From: Burkholderiales bacterium
GTDB taxonomy: Bacteria > Pseudomonadota > Gammaproteobacteria > Burkholderiales > Burkholderiaceae_C
Length of the DNA: 64,000 bases
Direction: 5' to 3'
Assembly (NCBI GenBank): GCA_016703325.1
Contig: JADJCH010000033.1
Coordinates: 5,644-69,643, forward strand
Shown here: positions 37,728-44,959 of the stretch, one piece after another
Numbering within the stretch: position 1 is the first letter of the stretch
Layout: every line of letters begins with the position of its first letter
Notes under the pieces: model-generated
Databases searched by the model: none
Told to the model about the DNA's origin: nothing
The model's input: only the letters and a program-made list of their open reading frames with translations
Position numbers and translations under genes: made by a program

Positions 37728-37925
37728 ATGAAGACCACGTACTACGAAGACGAGGACACGCTGGTCATCCGGCTGTCCGACAAGCCGGTCGTGCGCGAGG
37801 TGTCGCAGGACTGGCACACGCATGTCAGCTACGCGGCGGACGGCAGCTTGGTGGAGACGGTGATCCTGGAAGCTGCGCGGCTGGGGGCCTGGCCGCTGCA
37901 GGTGGAGCATCGACAGGCGGCTTGA
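37728..37925 (+). CDS. DUF2283 small protein
   Basis: This 65-residue protein reads MKTTYYEDEDTLVIRLSDKP and ends ILEAARLGAWPLQVE, matching the DUF2283 family. Such proteins often sit beside toxin-like DUF4258 genes. Here it follows a ParE-type toxin by 15 bases and may belong to the same transcript. Its role is unknown. Confidence 0.75.
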   Translation: MKTTYYEDEDTLVIRLSDKPVVREVSQDWHTHVSYAADGSLVETVILEAARLGAWPLQVEHRQAA

Positions 37926-37977
37926 TCCGGTCGCGACTGCTGGGCCGGCGCCGGCAGGCCCCCTGAGTCAAGGCCCG

Positions 37978-38040
37978 ATCAACGCCTGCACCGGCACGTC
38001 GAGCGCGCCGGCCGACGCCTTGAGCGTGGCGGCACTGCCG
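37978..38040 (-). pseudogene. Fragment resembling an XRE regulator C-terminus
   Basis: The minus strand encodes GSAATLKASAGALDVPVQAL and a stop, resembling the end of a helix-turn-helix XRE domain. The upstream part is cut off at REP-like copy c. This is a short remnant and the assignment is tentative. Confidence 0.35.
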
Positions 38041-38046
38041 GGAGCA

Positions 38047-38070
38047 GGGGTCAGGTCTCTTCTTTTGCCC
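38047..38070 (+). repeat. REP-like motif, copy c
   Basis: GGGGTCAGGTCTCTTCTTTTG. The following bases (CCC, then CGGCACCCGCCC) also match the sequence after copy a, so copies a and c share a longer unit. Confidence 0.8.
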
Positions 38071-38109
38071 ACTCGGCACCCGCCCACATCCCAGCGCGCA
38101 GCGCCGAAC

Positions 38110-38298
38110 TCAAACCGTCACCGTTTCCCCGATCAGCACCTCGGCCGGAATGTTCAGCTTGCGGTGCCGCCGGCGGATCATCGCCAGGGCCAGCGGACGC
38201 ACACGGTTCAGAACTTCGCAGTCGCGGTTGCTCTTGCCAATGATCCGTTCCAGAGCCTTGACGGACAGACCGGAAACCTGGATCGTTTTTGGGGGCAA
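38110..38298 (-). CDS. Small hypothetical ORF, doubtful
   Basis: A 62-codon frame with a TTG start reads PPKTIQVSGLSVKALERIIG and ends AEVLIGETVTV. Its composition looks protein-like, but there is no clear ribosome site and I recognise no family. It could be the tail of a decayed gene. It lies between REP-like copy c and a secreted-protein gene on the same strand. Confidence 0.3.
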   Translation of the reverse strand: MPPKTIQVSGLSVKALERIIGKSNRDCEVLNRVRPLALAMIRRRHRKLNIPAEVLIGETVTV

Positions 38299-38331
38299 AG
38301 GCTTCGGGTTGGGCCATCGCAGGCACCAGGC

Positions 38332-38766
38332 TCAAGGTGCCTGCCGGGTGCAGGCCAGGTCGCTGAACTCGGAGCCCAGGGCATCCCGGCCGAGGGGCTC
38401 CCATGCAAGCTGCGCCGGCTGCTTCCGGTCGGACCAGACCACCTCGCCGACACCATCGGGCAGACCGAAGTAGACGGTGTCGCCCACGGCCCAGCGCCGG
38501 GCGGGGCAGTCGAAATGCAGCACCATCGTGCTGGACCGGGCCTGCGCGGTGAACGGCGCGTATTTGACCGGTTCCAGGTGGTTCGTCATCAGCCAGACCG
38601 TCTGGCGCGGCCCCCCGGAAATCGCCTCCCCCTTCCGGACAAAGATCCTGGAGTCCGGCGCATCGACGTGGTGCCGCCATTCGGCACCGGGGGCCGCTTC
38701 GGCCGCGAACACGGCCAGGGCCGCGAGGGCGCAGGCCACGGATTTCAGTGGGAAACGTCGTTGCAT
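38332..38766 (-). CDS. Secreted protein resembling surface-adhesin E family
   Basis: The protein (144 residues from ATG 38766) begins with the signal sequence MQRRFPLKSVACALAALAVF. The mature part carries the pattern of the small surface-adhesin protein E group: WRHHVDAPDSRIFVRK, VWLMTNHLEP, MVLHFDCPARRW and a final cysteine near the C-terminus (SDLACTR). The two cysteines probably form a disulfide. A longer in-frame start at 38919 was rejected because it puts the signal peptide inside the protein. The family name does not prove adhesion. Confidence 0.6.
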   Translation of the reverse strand: MQRRFPLKSVACALAALAVFAAEAAPGAEWRHHVDAPDSRIFVRKGEAISGGPRQTVWLMTNHLEPVKYAPFTAQARSSTMVLHFDCPARRWAVGDTVYFGLPDGVGEVVWSDRKQPAQLAWEPLGRDALGSEFSDLACTRQAP

Positions 38767-38958
38767 CGGTGCCAGGACCAGGGTGGGGAGGTTGGGAGCT
38801 GCGAGCCCGGTTGCCCTCAGCTGGATCGAACCGAATGGCCAACTCATGGCAGACCCGTCACCGGGGCTGTGGGGGTGGAGGGGCCTCGCGCTCGAAGCGC
38901 TGCTCGTTGACTGTGCCATGCCGATGGCGATGCCGCTGCACCGCCGGGTTGGGCGTTG

Positions 38959-39573
38959 TCACCTCTCGCTGGCAGCCAGCTTGGCACCGAGGCCCGCAAA
39001 GGCCGCGGCAAAGCTGTAGCGAAGCCAGCGTTGCACCACAGCGGACTCGATGACCCAGTGGCGAAAGGCGTGCGCCACAAAGCCGTAGACCACGAAGACA
39101 CCGAAGGTCATGGCCATGAAGATGGCACTCAGGGTGAGCAACTGGGCCAGCGGCTGCGCGGCTCCGGGCTCGACAAACTGCGGCAGGAAGGCCAGGAAGA
39201 AGAGGGTCAGCTTCGGGTTGAGGATGTTCAGCAGGAACGCCTTGACGACGATGCTGGCCGCGCTGGCCTGTGAAACACTGCCATCGACCGAAAAGGCCGA
39301 CTTGTCGCGCCAGGTGGCGTAGGCCACATAGAAGAGGTAGGCGACACCGGCGTACTTGAGCACCTGGAACGCCAGCGCGCTGGTGTGCATGACCGCTGCC
39401 AGACCGAGGATGGTGGCTACCAGGTGAGGAACGATCCCGGCCGTGCAGCCCAGGCTGGCATAGACGCTCGCCGCTCGGCCCTGCACCAAGCCGGTGGACA
39501 CGGTGTAGATCACTCCGGTGCCTGGAATCAGGACCACCACCAGGGAAGTGATGAGAAACTCGATGCTGATCAT
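38959..39573 (-). CDS. LysE/RhtB-family amino-acid exporter
   Basis: The 204-residue membrane protein has about six hydrophobic helices. It shows the family's N-terminal motif IPGTGVIYTVSTGL and the motif LNILNPKLTLFFLAFLPQF. ATG 39573 (MISIEFLITSLVVV) follows GGAGTCC at normal spacing. It should export an amino acid or derivative across the inner membrane. It is followed on the same strand by the secreted protein at 38332-38766. Confidence 0.9.
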   Translation of the reverse strand: MISIEFLITSLVVVLIPGTGVIYTVSTGLVQGRAASVYASLGCTAGIVPHLVATILGLAAVMHTSALAFQVLKYAGVAYLFYVAYATWRDKSAFSVDGSVSQASAASIVVKAFLLNILNPKLTLFFLAFLPQFVEPGAAQPLAQLLTLSAIFMAMTFGVFVVYGFVAHAFRHWVIESAVVQRWLRYSFAAAFAGLGAKLAASER

Positions 39574-39741
39574 GCGGACTCCGACGATGCCCGACACACG
39601 GGCCGGCCTGTGACGCCGAATGTAGTGGGAACCGGGCCGCAGCGGCCGGGCACAAGGCGGCCGGCAGGCGCTTCGCAACCAAGGCGCCCGGCCTCGCAGC
39701 CGGCCCAGCCGACTCCAACGGCTCCCTCATGATCGCCATGT

Positions 39742-40596
39742 TCAACCGACTGCGCCGGGAAACTTCCGCCTCAACGTGTCGAGGTCGCCGGCCAGTTCCA
39801 GGTCGAGGCGGGACGGCTTGTGTCCAATGTCCCAGGTGGACAGATGCACCGCAACCGAGCGCCAGATGTTCTCCCAGCGGGGGTGGTGCTGGACCTCCTC
39901 GATTCGAGGCACGGCCTCGCTCATGAAGCGGATCGCGTCCACGAAACTCGCAAACTCATAGACCCGACTGAGCTCCGTCCGGCTGGTGGAGCGAACACCC
40001 GCCACCTCAGCCGCCGCCACCTTCCACCCCGGCAGCGCGGCCAGACCCTCTTGCAGTTCCCGCGCAGTGAGTTCACTCAGAGTGACCATCGGTCTGGGGT
40101 AGCGCACCTTCTGCGCCGACGAGCGCACGAACCCGAACCTCTCCATTTCGGTCAGCAGCGTCGCCAGATCGGATTCCCAACGCTCATCCCGCAACTCGAA
40201 ACCCTGAAATCGAGCCAGGCCGGAGAGGGGCTCCGGCAGGGCGGCAGCGCTCGGCATGGGCGTGCGCGACAGCAGGATCGGCAGAACCCGTTTGCGCGCG
40301 GTCAGCGCATGAAGAACCTCCTGGTGAACCCAATCGTCCGGGTGATCGATGCGGCGACGAAAGTCTGCATCCTGCAAAGAGAGCCATCGCGGGCCGATCA
40401 CCGGCAGCACCAACGTCGATGCCTGCAGGGCATCATCGATTCGACCCGCCCAATCATCGGACATCCGGATCGCCTCCGTGTCGATGAAGACACTTTGCGG
40501 CCCGAAAGTCATCGCAATGCTGTTCGCCAGCCAACGCGCCGCGGCGGAACTGTCCGCCCGTCGATAACTCACAAAGGCGCAGGGTGCGGTTGACAT
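39742..40596 (-). CDS. TIR domain fused to pterin-4a-carbinolamine dehydratase domain
   Basis: A single 284-residue ORF holds two domains. Residues about 5-155 are a TIR domain: CAFVSYRRADSSAAARWLA, SVFIDTEAIRMSDDWAGRI, LVLPVIGPRWL and DDWVHQEVLHAL. The last closely resembles the SARM1 segment that carries the catalytic glutamate, here E93, so NADase activity is possible. Residues about 172-282 are a PCD/DCoH domain (COG2154). E233-x3-H237-H238-P239, W245, W255 and D265 satisfy the full published PCD motif, with Trp where many enzymes have the third His. PCD normally dehydrates 4a-hydroxy-pterins. No signal peptide is seen, so it is cytoplasmic. AGGAG precedes the ATG. Neighbours are an AAA ATPase upstream and LysE downstream. 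Confidence 0.88.
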   Translation of the reverse strand: MSTAPCAFVSYRRADSSAAARWLANSIAMTFGPQSVFIDTEAIRMSDDWAGRIDDALQASTLVLPVIGPRWLSLQDADFRRRIDHPDDWVHQEVLHALTARKRVLPILLSRTPMPSAAALPEPLSGLARFQGFELRDERWESDLATLLTEMERFGFVRSSAQKVRYPRPMVTLSELTARELQEGLAALPGWKVAAAEVAGVRSTSRTELSRVYEFASFVDAIRFMSEAVPRIEEVQHHPRWENIWRSVAVHLSTWDIGHKPSRLDLELAGDLDTLRRKFPGAVG

Positions 40597-40753
40597 CGGG
40601 GACTCCTGTGAAACTCAATGAATGAAAGGGGATCTCCCGGACGACGCATGCTGTGGAGAGAAGCCAGGAATTCAAATACCGTCTCCGAATGGGGTCGAAG
40701 TGCAGGGAAGTCTTTGTAGAGTGGCGCTGGGGTTTGGCGCTGCGTGTGGCGCT

Positions 40754-40776
40754 GGGGTCAGGTCTTGCCTTTTGCC
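40754..40776 (+). repeat. REP-like motif, copy d
   Basis: GGGGTCAGGTCTTGCCTTTT plus GCC, a near-perfect copy of the RAYT-flanking motif, between the TIR-PCD and ATPase genes. Confidence 0.85.
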
Positions 40777-40808
40777 TTTCTTGACTTCCCGAGTCATGGA
40801 GCACCACA

Positions 40809-40880
40809 TCAGCGCACCAGCCAATACCCCGCACGTCGACGGTTGTGGCCCACGGCCAAGATGTTCACCACTCGATCACC
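40809..40880 (-). pseudogene. Fragment of a RelE/ParE-like toxin C-terminus
   Basis: The minus strand reads RVVNILAVGHNRRRAGYWLV plus R and stops, as toxin ends of this family do. The upstream coding part is missing. The DNA is about 48 bases identical or nearly identical to the fragment at 36708-36760, so the two came from one gene or were copied together. Confidence 0.5.
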
Positions 40881-40898
40881 GACCGAGTTGTCTGGCGC

Positions 40899-42083
40899 CT
40901 ACCCTTTGATTGACTTCTTCACGTAGTTTCGGATCAAGTACTCGTTGAACATCGGAACCGTGAAGGCAATGTCGCCATGGGACGGGCTGTAGATCATTCC
41001 CTTGCTGATGATCTGAGCACGCCGCGGACCCAGGCTTTGGTGGGTTTCGTTCAGTGCGGCCGCCACGTCAGATGACCTGTACGGGCCGGCGCCCAGTTTG
41101 GCCATCGCGATGACGTACTCTCGCTCCTTGGGGGTGAGCCGATCAAAGCGCACCTTGAAGAAGCCATCGTCCAGTCGCCTGGTTGCTTCCCCTGCAGCCT
41201 TCGACGCGTCTTCCAGCCCAATGCCGGGTCCGGCAGCGATATTCCAGCACTGATAACCCCACTCCTGCAGAAAGTAGGGGTAGCCTTTGGTCCTGACCAG
41301 AATCTCTTCGAGCGCCTCGCCCTCAATGCGCTCACCCTCGTCCTCGATAGGCTGCCTGATGGCGGTTTTCGCATCCGCTTCCTCCAGAGCGCCCACCGCA
41401 GGATAGTGGAAAAGCCTTTCCGCATAGGATTTCGCATCGCCTGAAAGCGCTGCAACCTGCGGCAGGCCTGCACCAAAGAAGAGAACCGGCAGATCCTTCT
41501 GGTTGACCTTGTGCAACGCGACGATCAAGGCCGCCAGGTCCTGAGTGCGGAGGTACTGAACTTCGTCAATCAGCAGCGTCCAGGCCCTGCCGGCGGCCTT
41601 GGCTGCCTCGCCGACCCGCACGAACAGTTCAGGAAGGTCGGCCTCCATGTCGCCGCTGTCGGCCACTCCCACTTCCGGGTCAACCGAAATGGAAGTGCCA
41701 CCGTACGAGAGCTTGAAGGCCGAGGCGAATGAGCGAAGAGCCCGAAGTGCCTGATGAGCTTTGGCCTTGGCGCTCTCCGAGGTCGAAAGCTTGCGCAAGG
41801 CTTGGCTGATCTTCGGTGCCAGGAGTTCGCTGAGCGCCTTGCCTTCCGGCGCTTCGATGGCGGATGTCACATGCCCTGCTGCCTGGGCCATCTCTTCGAT
41901 CTTGTTCAGCAGCACCGTCTTGCCGACGCCTCGCAGCCCCAGCAGCATCTGCGACCGGCTGGGCCTGCCCAGCAGGGCCCGCTGAATGGCTGTGTGGGCG
42001 TCCTGAAGGATGGTCTCCCGGCCAGCCAACTCCGGTGGCCTGCTCCCGGCTCCCGGGGCGAAGGGGTTCCTCACGGCGTCCAT
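40899..42083 (-). CDS. ORC/STAND-like AAA ATPase
   Basis: This 394-residue P-loop ATPase has Walker A GLRGVGKT (residues 49-56) and Walker B LLIDEVQYL (about 170-178). A sensor-like block VLFFGAGLPQVAALS follows, and a winged-helix-like C-terminal domain begins near FDRLTPKEREYVIAMAKLG and contains SSDVAAALNETHQSLGPRR. It belongs to the AAA_16/archaeal-ATPase type used in regulatory and defence NTPases. It is encoded just upstream of the TIR-PCD gene on the same strand. The substrate or ligand is unknown. Palindromes upstream of the ATG may be its operator. Confidence 0.8.
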   Translation of the reverse strand: MDAVRNPFAPGAGSRPPELAGRETILQDAHTAIQRALLGRPSRSQMLLGLRGVGKTVLLNKIEEMAQAAGHVTSAIEAPEGKALSELLAPKISQALRKLSTSESAKAKAHQALRALRSFASAFKLSYGGTSISVDPEVGVADSGDMEADLPELFVRVGEAAKAAGRAWTLLIDEVQYLRTQDLAALIVALHKVNQKDLPVLFFGAGLPQVAALSGDAKSYAERLFHYPAVGALEEADAKTAIRQPIEDEGERIEGEALEEILVRTKGYPYFLQEWGYQCWNIAAGPGIGLEDASKAAGEATRRLDDGFFKVRFDRLTPKEREYVIAMAKLGAGPYRSSDVAAALNETHQSLGPRRAQIISKGMIYSPSHGDIAFTVPMFNEYLIRNYVKKSIKG

Positions 42084-42123
42084 GGCTGCTGTCCCAATTG
42101 AAATCTACGCATTGATAAGCAAG

Positions 42124-42172
42124 TATATCGACGATCAGATATACACACATAGACATTGCTAGCGATCGCTAG
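42124..42172. promoter_or_regulatory. Palindromes upstream of the AAA ATPase
   Basis: TATATC-N8-GATATA (42124-42143) and the perfect 14-bp palindrome CTAGCGATCGCTAG (42159-42172) lie 40-90 bases ahead of the ATPase start in an AT-rich patch. They could be operator sites for an unidentified regulator or part of a core promoter. Confidence 0.45.
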
Positions 42173-42443
42173 AGATCGTGGCACTGCTCAGGCAACGGGC
42201 AGAGCTCAGCGTCAGCGGGGACATCCCATGGCACCCCGGGGTGACGGAGTCAGCCCGATGCATCTCCGCAGCTTAGTCCACTTGTTTGGTCCACTTCGGG
42301 CTGCAACCTGCAATGCCACCTTCATTGCGCTTTCCGGAGCCCCGTCATGGCAGTGATCGGCTCTTGGCCGTTCTCAAGGGTCACGTTCTCAAGCGTTCTC
42401 AAGGGTCAAGGAAGGGGGCTGGGGGGGGGCTGGTGGGGGGGCT

Positions 42444-42466
42444 GGGGTCAAGTCTTGCCATTTGCC
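42444..42466 (+). repeat. REP-like motif, copy e
   Basis: GGGGTCAAGTCTTGCCATTT plus GCC, about 180 bases before the RAYT start. It follows a G-rich tract. Confidence 0.75.
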
Positions 42467-42577
42467 TTCTGATTCGACGCTGACACCCCCGCGAACCGCA
42501 CCGATCAGCCGAATGGGAGAATGGTTCGCATATTCAGCACGCGGTTCAATCGTCCCGTCATTGGTTTTGTGGTTTTG

Positions 42578-42600
42578 GGGGTCAGGTCTTGTGTATTGCC
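42578..42600 (+). repeat. REP-like motif, copy f (left flank of RAYT)
   Basis: GGGGTCAGGTCTTGTGTATT plus GCC lies 23 bases ahead of the RAYT ATG. With copy g it forms an inverted pair enclosing the gene. Confidence 0.85.
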
Positions 42601-42622
42601 AGAGAGAGGCGCACACTCCCCC

Positions 42623-43501
42623 ATGTCCCGCCCCCTGCGCATCGAATTCCCCGGCGCCGTCTACCACGTCACCTCCCGGGGTGACCGGCGCGAGCCCATC
42701 TACCGCGACGACGAGGACCGCGAGGCGCACCTGGCCATCATCGCCCAGGCGATGGCGCGGTTCGACGCCCAGGTGCTGGCCTACTGCCTGATGGGCAACC
42801 ACTTTCACCTGGTGCTGCAGACCCGGCAGGCCAACCTGTCGCGGCTGATGCGGCATGTGAACGGCGTCTACACCCAGGCGTTCAACCGGCGGCATGCGCT
42901 GGGTGGACACCTGTTCCAGGGCCGCTTCAAGGCCGTCTTGGTCGATCGGGAAGCCTACTTGATGGCGCTGTGCCGCTATGTGGAGCGCAACCCCGTGGCC
43001 GCGGGGCTGGTGCCGGTGGCGCGGGAGTGGCTTTGGTCGAGCTGCCGGGCGCACATCGGCGAGGAGGGCGTGCCGCCCTGGCTGGACGGCGACTGCCTGC
43101 ACGGCCACCTGCTGGGGCGGCCGGTGAAGTCCAAGGCGGACCGCAAGAAGGCGGTGCAGCAGTACGCTGCCCTGGTGGACGATGAGGCGGCCGACGCCAG
43201 CAGCTTCTGGCAGGACGCGCTGCGCGGGCAGATCTTCCTGGGCGATGAGGACTTCGTGGCGCGTATGCAGGCTCAGGCGCCAGGGGGGCAGCGCCAGGCC
43301 GTCGACATCCCGAAGGCACAGCGGCGGGTGCTGCTCGACCTGAAGCAACACTTTGCAGAGGCTGCGAGCCGGGATGAGGCGATGCTGAGCGCCTACAGGG
43401 ATCACGGGATGACGATGTCGGCGATTGCTGCGGCGGCGGGGTTGTCTGTGTCGAGGGTGAGTCGGGTGATCAAAGGAGTGGAGGCAAAAGACAAGACCTG
43501 A
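42623..43501 (+). mobile_element. REP-associated tyrosine transposase (RAYT, Y1/HUH)
   Basis: The 292-residue protein is an IS200/IS605-like Y1 transposase of the RAYT group. The HUH motif is H60-F-H62 in LMGNHFHLVLQ. The nucleophile is Y119 in LCRYVERNPVAAGLV. RAYT-specific blocks are the N-terminal PLRIEFPGAVYHVTSRG and GGHLFQGRFKAVLVD. A C-terminal helix-turn-helix (MTMSAIAAAAGLSVSRVSRV) follows. RAYTs mobilise short palindromic repeats instead of whole insertion sequences. The last codons (AKDKT) are encoded by the inverted REP-like copy g, so gene and repeat overlap. The start is ATG 42623. Confidence 0.92.
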
Positions 43502-43504
43502 CCC
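43483..43504 (-). repeat. REP-like motif, copy g (right flank of RAYT, inverted)
   Basis: On the minus strand it reads GGGTCAGGTCTTGTCTTTTG plus CC. It overlaps the RAYT stop codon and is inverted relative to copies a-f. Confidence 0.85.
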
Positions 43505-43531
43505 TATACATACATACTATACATACTCCGG

Positions 43532-43597
43532 AAGGTGGAGTCGGGCTTGCAACAAGCCGAACAGCGGCTGCAGGCGCTGTTCGGGCGGGTGGGCTGA
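43532..43597 (+). pseudogene. Short gene tail, unidentified
   Basis: After the RAYT gene a frame reads KVESGLQQAEQRLQALFGRV plus G and stops. It looks like the C-terminal helix of a truncated protein that I cannot identify. It may mark where the RAYT unit inserted. Confidence 0.25.
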
Positions 43598-43642
43598 GGG
43601 CCGGGGCTGGCAGATCACGCCCCCCGGCCCTGCCCGCTCACC

Positions 43643-44140
43643 TCACTTGAAATCCGGCTGCATCATCGTGCGCGGCTTGCCCTTGTCGACCACCAGGGTG
43701 GTGATCATGCGCACCGGCTTGTCGCCGACGTTGACGAACTGGTGCACGGTGCCGCGGGTGTTGCCGAAGGCCTCGCCGGCCTGCACGCGCCGGACGTCCT
43801 TGCCCAGGGCGCGCAGCTCGATCTGGCCGTCCACCACGGTGCCGACGCAGTCGCCCGGGTGGGTGTGGGGCGGTGAGGAGGCGCCGGGGGCGATGGCGAC
43901 CGAGATCATCACCACCTCCTTCTGCTCGTCACCGGACACACCGGCGGTGTAGATCGGCTTGGAGTCGAAGCCCGGGCGGCTCACGCCCGCGGCGGGCACC
44001 GGGGTGCCGGCAGGGGCCGTGGATGCCGAGGGGGCGGTCGTTGGGGCGGTCTGGGCGCCCACGGAGGCGGCGCAGCCGGCAAGCAGCGCAGCTGCAGCGG
44101 CCAGGAGCGTCAAGGACAGGGGGTACGGGTACTGCTTCAT
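43643..44140 (-). CDS. Cupin-domain lipoprotein
   Basis: The 165-residue protein (ATG 44140, MKQYPYPLSLTLLAAAAA) has a lipobox LLAGC and then a short low-complexity region. A single cupin barrel contains the metal-binding motif PPHTHPGDCVGTVVDGQIE and a second motif with GTVHQFVNVGDKP. It is likely anchored to the outer membrane with the cupin in the periplasm. Related small cupins bind metal or small ligands; the activity here is unknown. Longer in-frame starts exist but would push the lipobox away from the N-terminus. Confidence 0.82.
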   Translation of the reverse strand: MKQYPYPLSLTLLAAAAALLAGCAASVGAQTAPTTAPSASTAPAGTPVPAAGVSRPGFDSKPIYTAGVSGDEQKEVVMISVAIAPGASSPPHTHPGDCVGTVVDGQIELRALGKDVRRVQAGEAFGNTRGTVHQFVNVGDKPVRMITTLVVDKGKPRTMMQPDFK

Positions 44141-44282
44141 CACCAAACTCCTCATCACGGCACTTGCCGCCATACGGGTATAGGTGTGATGGGCGTCACG
44201 TTCCTTGATCTGGGGCAGGGGTGGGCAACAACAGGGGTTCAGCTCGAAGGGGCCAGGGTGGATTCCTTGCGTACGCTGGTAC

Positions 44283-44606
44283 TCATGCAGCGCCCTTGGC
44301 GCCGCGCCGCCGCCCTTGCTTGGCGACGTATTCCAGCAGCACCCCGTCCATGCGGGCCTGCCACCCATCGCCTGTGCTGCGAAAATAGCTCAAGACCTCC
44401 GGGCTGTAGCGCACGGAGACGAGCTGCTTCTTGTTCTCCTGCTTGGGGCGGCCTCGAAGCGCCTGGATCGGAACCATCGCCTTCAACTGCGCATCCGTGA
44501 GAGGCTGTGCGTCCGGGTCTGCTTTGGCTGCACGGCGGATCCTGCGGTCCTCTGCCTCGGTGGGCATGACCAGTTCGCGCCTAGGCGGGGGGACAGTTTT
44601 CGACAT
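44283..44606 (-). CDS. brnA: BrnA-family antitoxin
   Basis: The 107-residue protein matches BrnA. After a polar N-terminus comes the ribbon-helix-helix part KQLVSVRYSPEVLSYFRSTG followed by DGWQARMDGVLLEYV. It would neutralise BrnT and repress the operon. Its ATG lies inside the end of the brnT frame (26-base overlap), the standard order. The partner toxin gene carries an internal stop, so the antitoxin may now be an orphan. Confidence 0.87.
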   Translation of the reverse strand: MSKTVPPPRRELVMPTEAEDRRIRRAAKADPDAQPLTDAQLKAMVPIQALRGRPKQENKKQLVSVRYSPEVLSYFRSTGDGWQARMDGVLLEYVAKQGRRRGAKGAA

Positions 44607-44859
44607 AGTGCTTCACCTCTCGACGTTCGGCCAGACGCAGGCTGATGACACGCCTCGTTCCTGCGCGGTCGACGAAGGCCACCTAGTACAGGCGATTGCC
44701 CTGCGGAACCAGGCCAACCATGCGCAGTTCGTCGTACTCGAATCGATCGTCTACCCAGACGAGCGCCTCATCCCAGGCCAATTCGGCCGCAAAGGCGAGC
44801 GACAGGCCATGCGAGGCCAGATTGAGCTTGTCTTTGGCAGGATCGAAGTCGATGCGCAC
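44581..44859 (-). pseudogene. brnT: BrnT-family toxin with in-frame stop
   Basis: From GTG 44857-44859 the frame reads RIDFDPAKDKLNLASHGLSL and LAWDEALVWVDDRFEYDELR up to GNRLY. An in-frame TAG follows at 44683-44685. Beyond it the same frame continues VAFVDRAGTRRVISLRLAER and REVKHYVEN to a natural stop at 44581. Only one substitution is needed to restore a full BrnT ribonuclease of about 92 residues. The lost part contains conserved C-terminal residues, so the toxin is probably inactive. Confidence 0.8.
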
Positions 44860-44959
44860 GCGTTTATTGTAGCTACCAAAAACAGGAACGGTGTCGAGCG
44901 ACCTGCCCCTCTGAACGTTGGCCGACCACTGGCCACCACCCAGCTACACAAGTACCTGG

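Larger units (their letters stand above)
40597..40898. other. Spacer between TIR-PCD and AAA ATPase
   Basis: About 300 bases separate the two genes, both on the minus strand. They hold REP-like copy d (40754) and a toxin fragment (40809-40880). No other gene is visible. This spacer was probably enlarged by REP-associated insertion. Confidence 0.5.
42084..42622. other. Intergenic region between ATPase and RAYT
   Basis: This AT-rich then G-rich stretch contains palindromes near 42124-42172 and REP-like copies e and f. No ORF here looks real. It carries the divergent promoters of the ATPase and RAYT genes. Confidence 0.5.
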
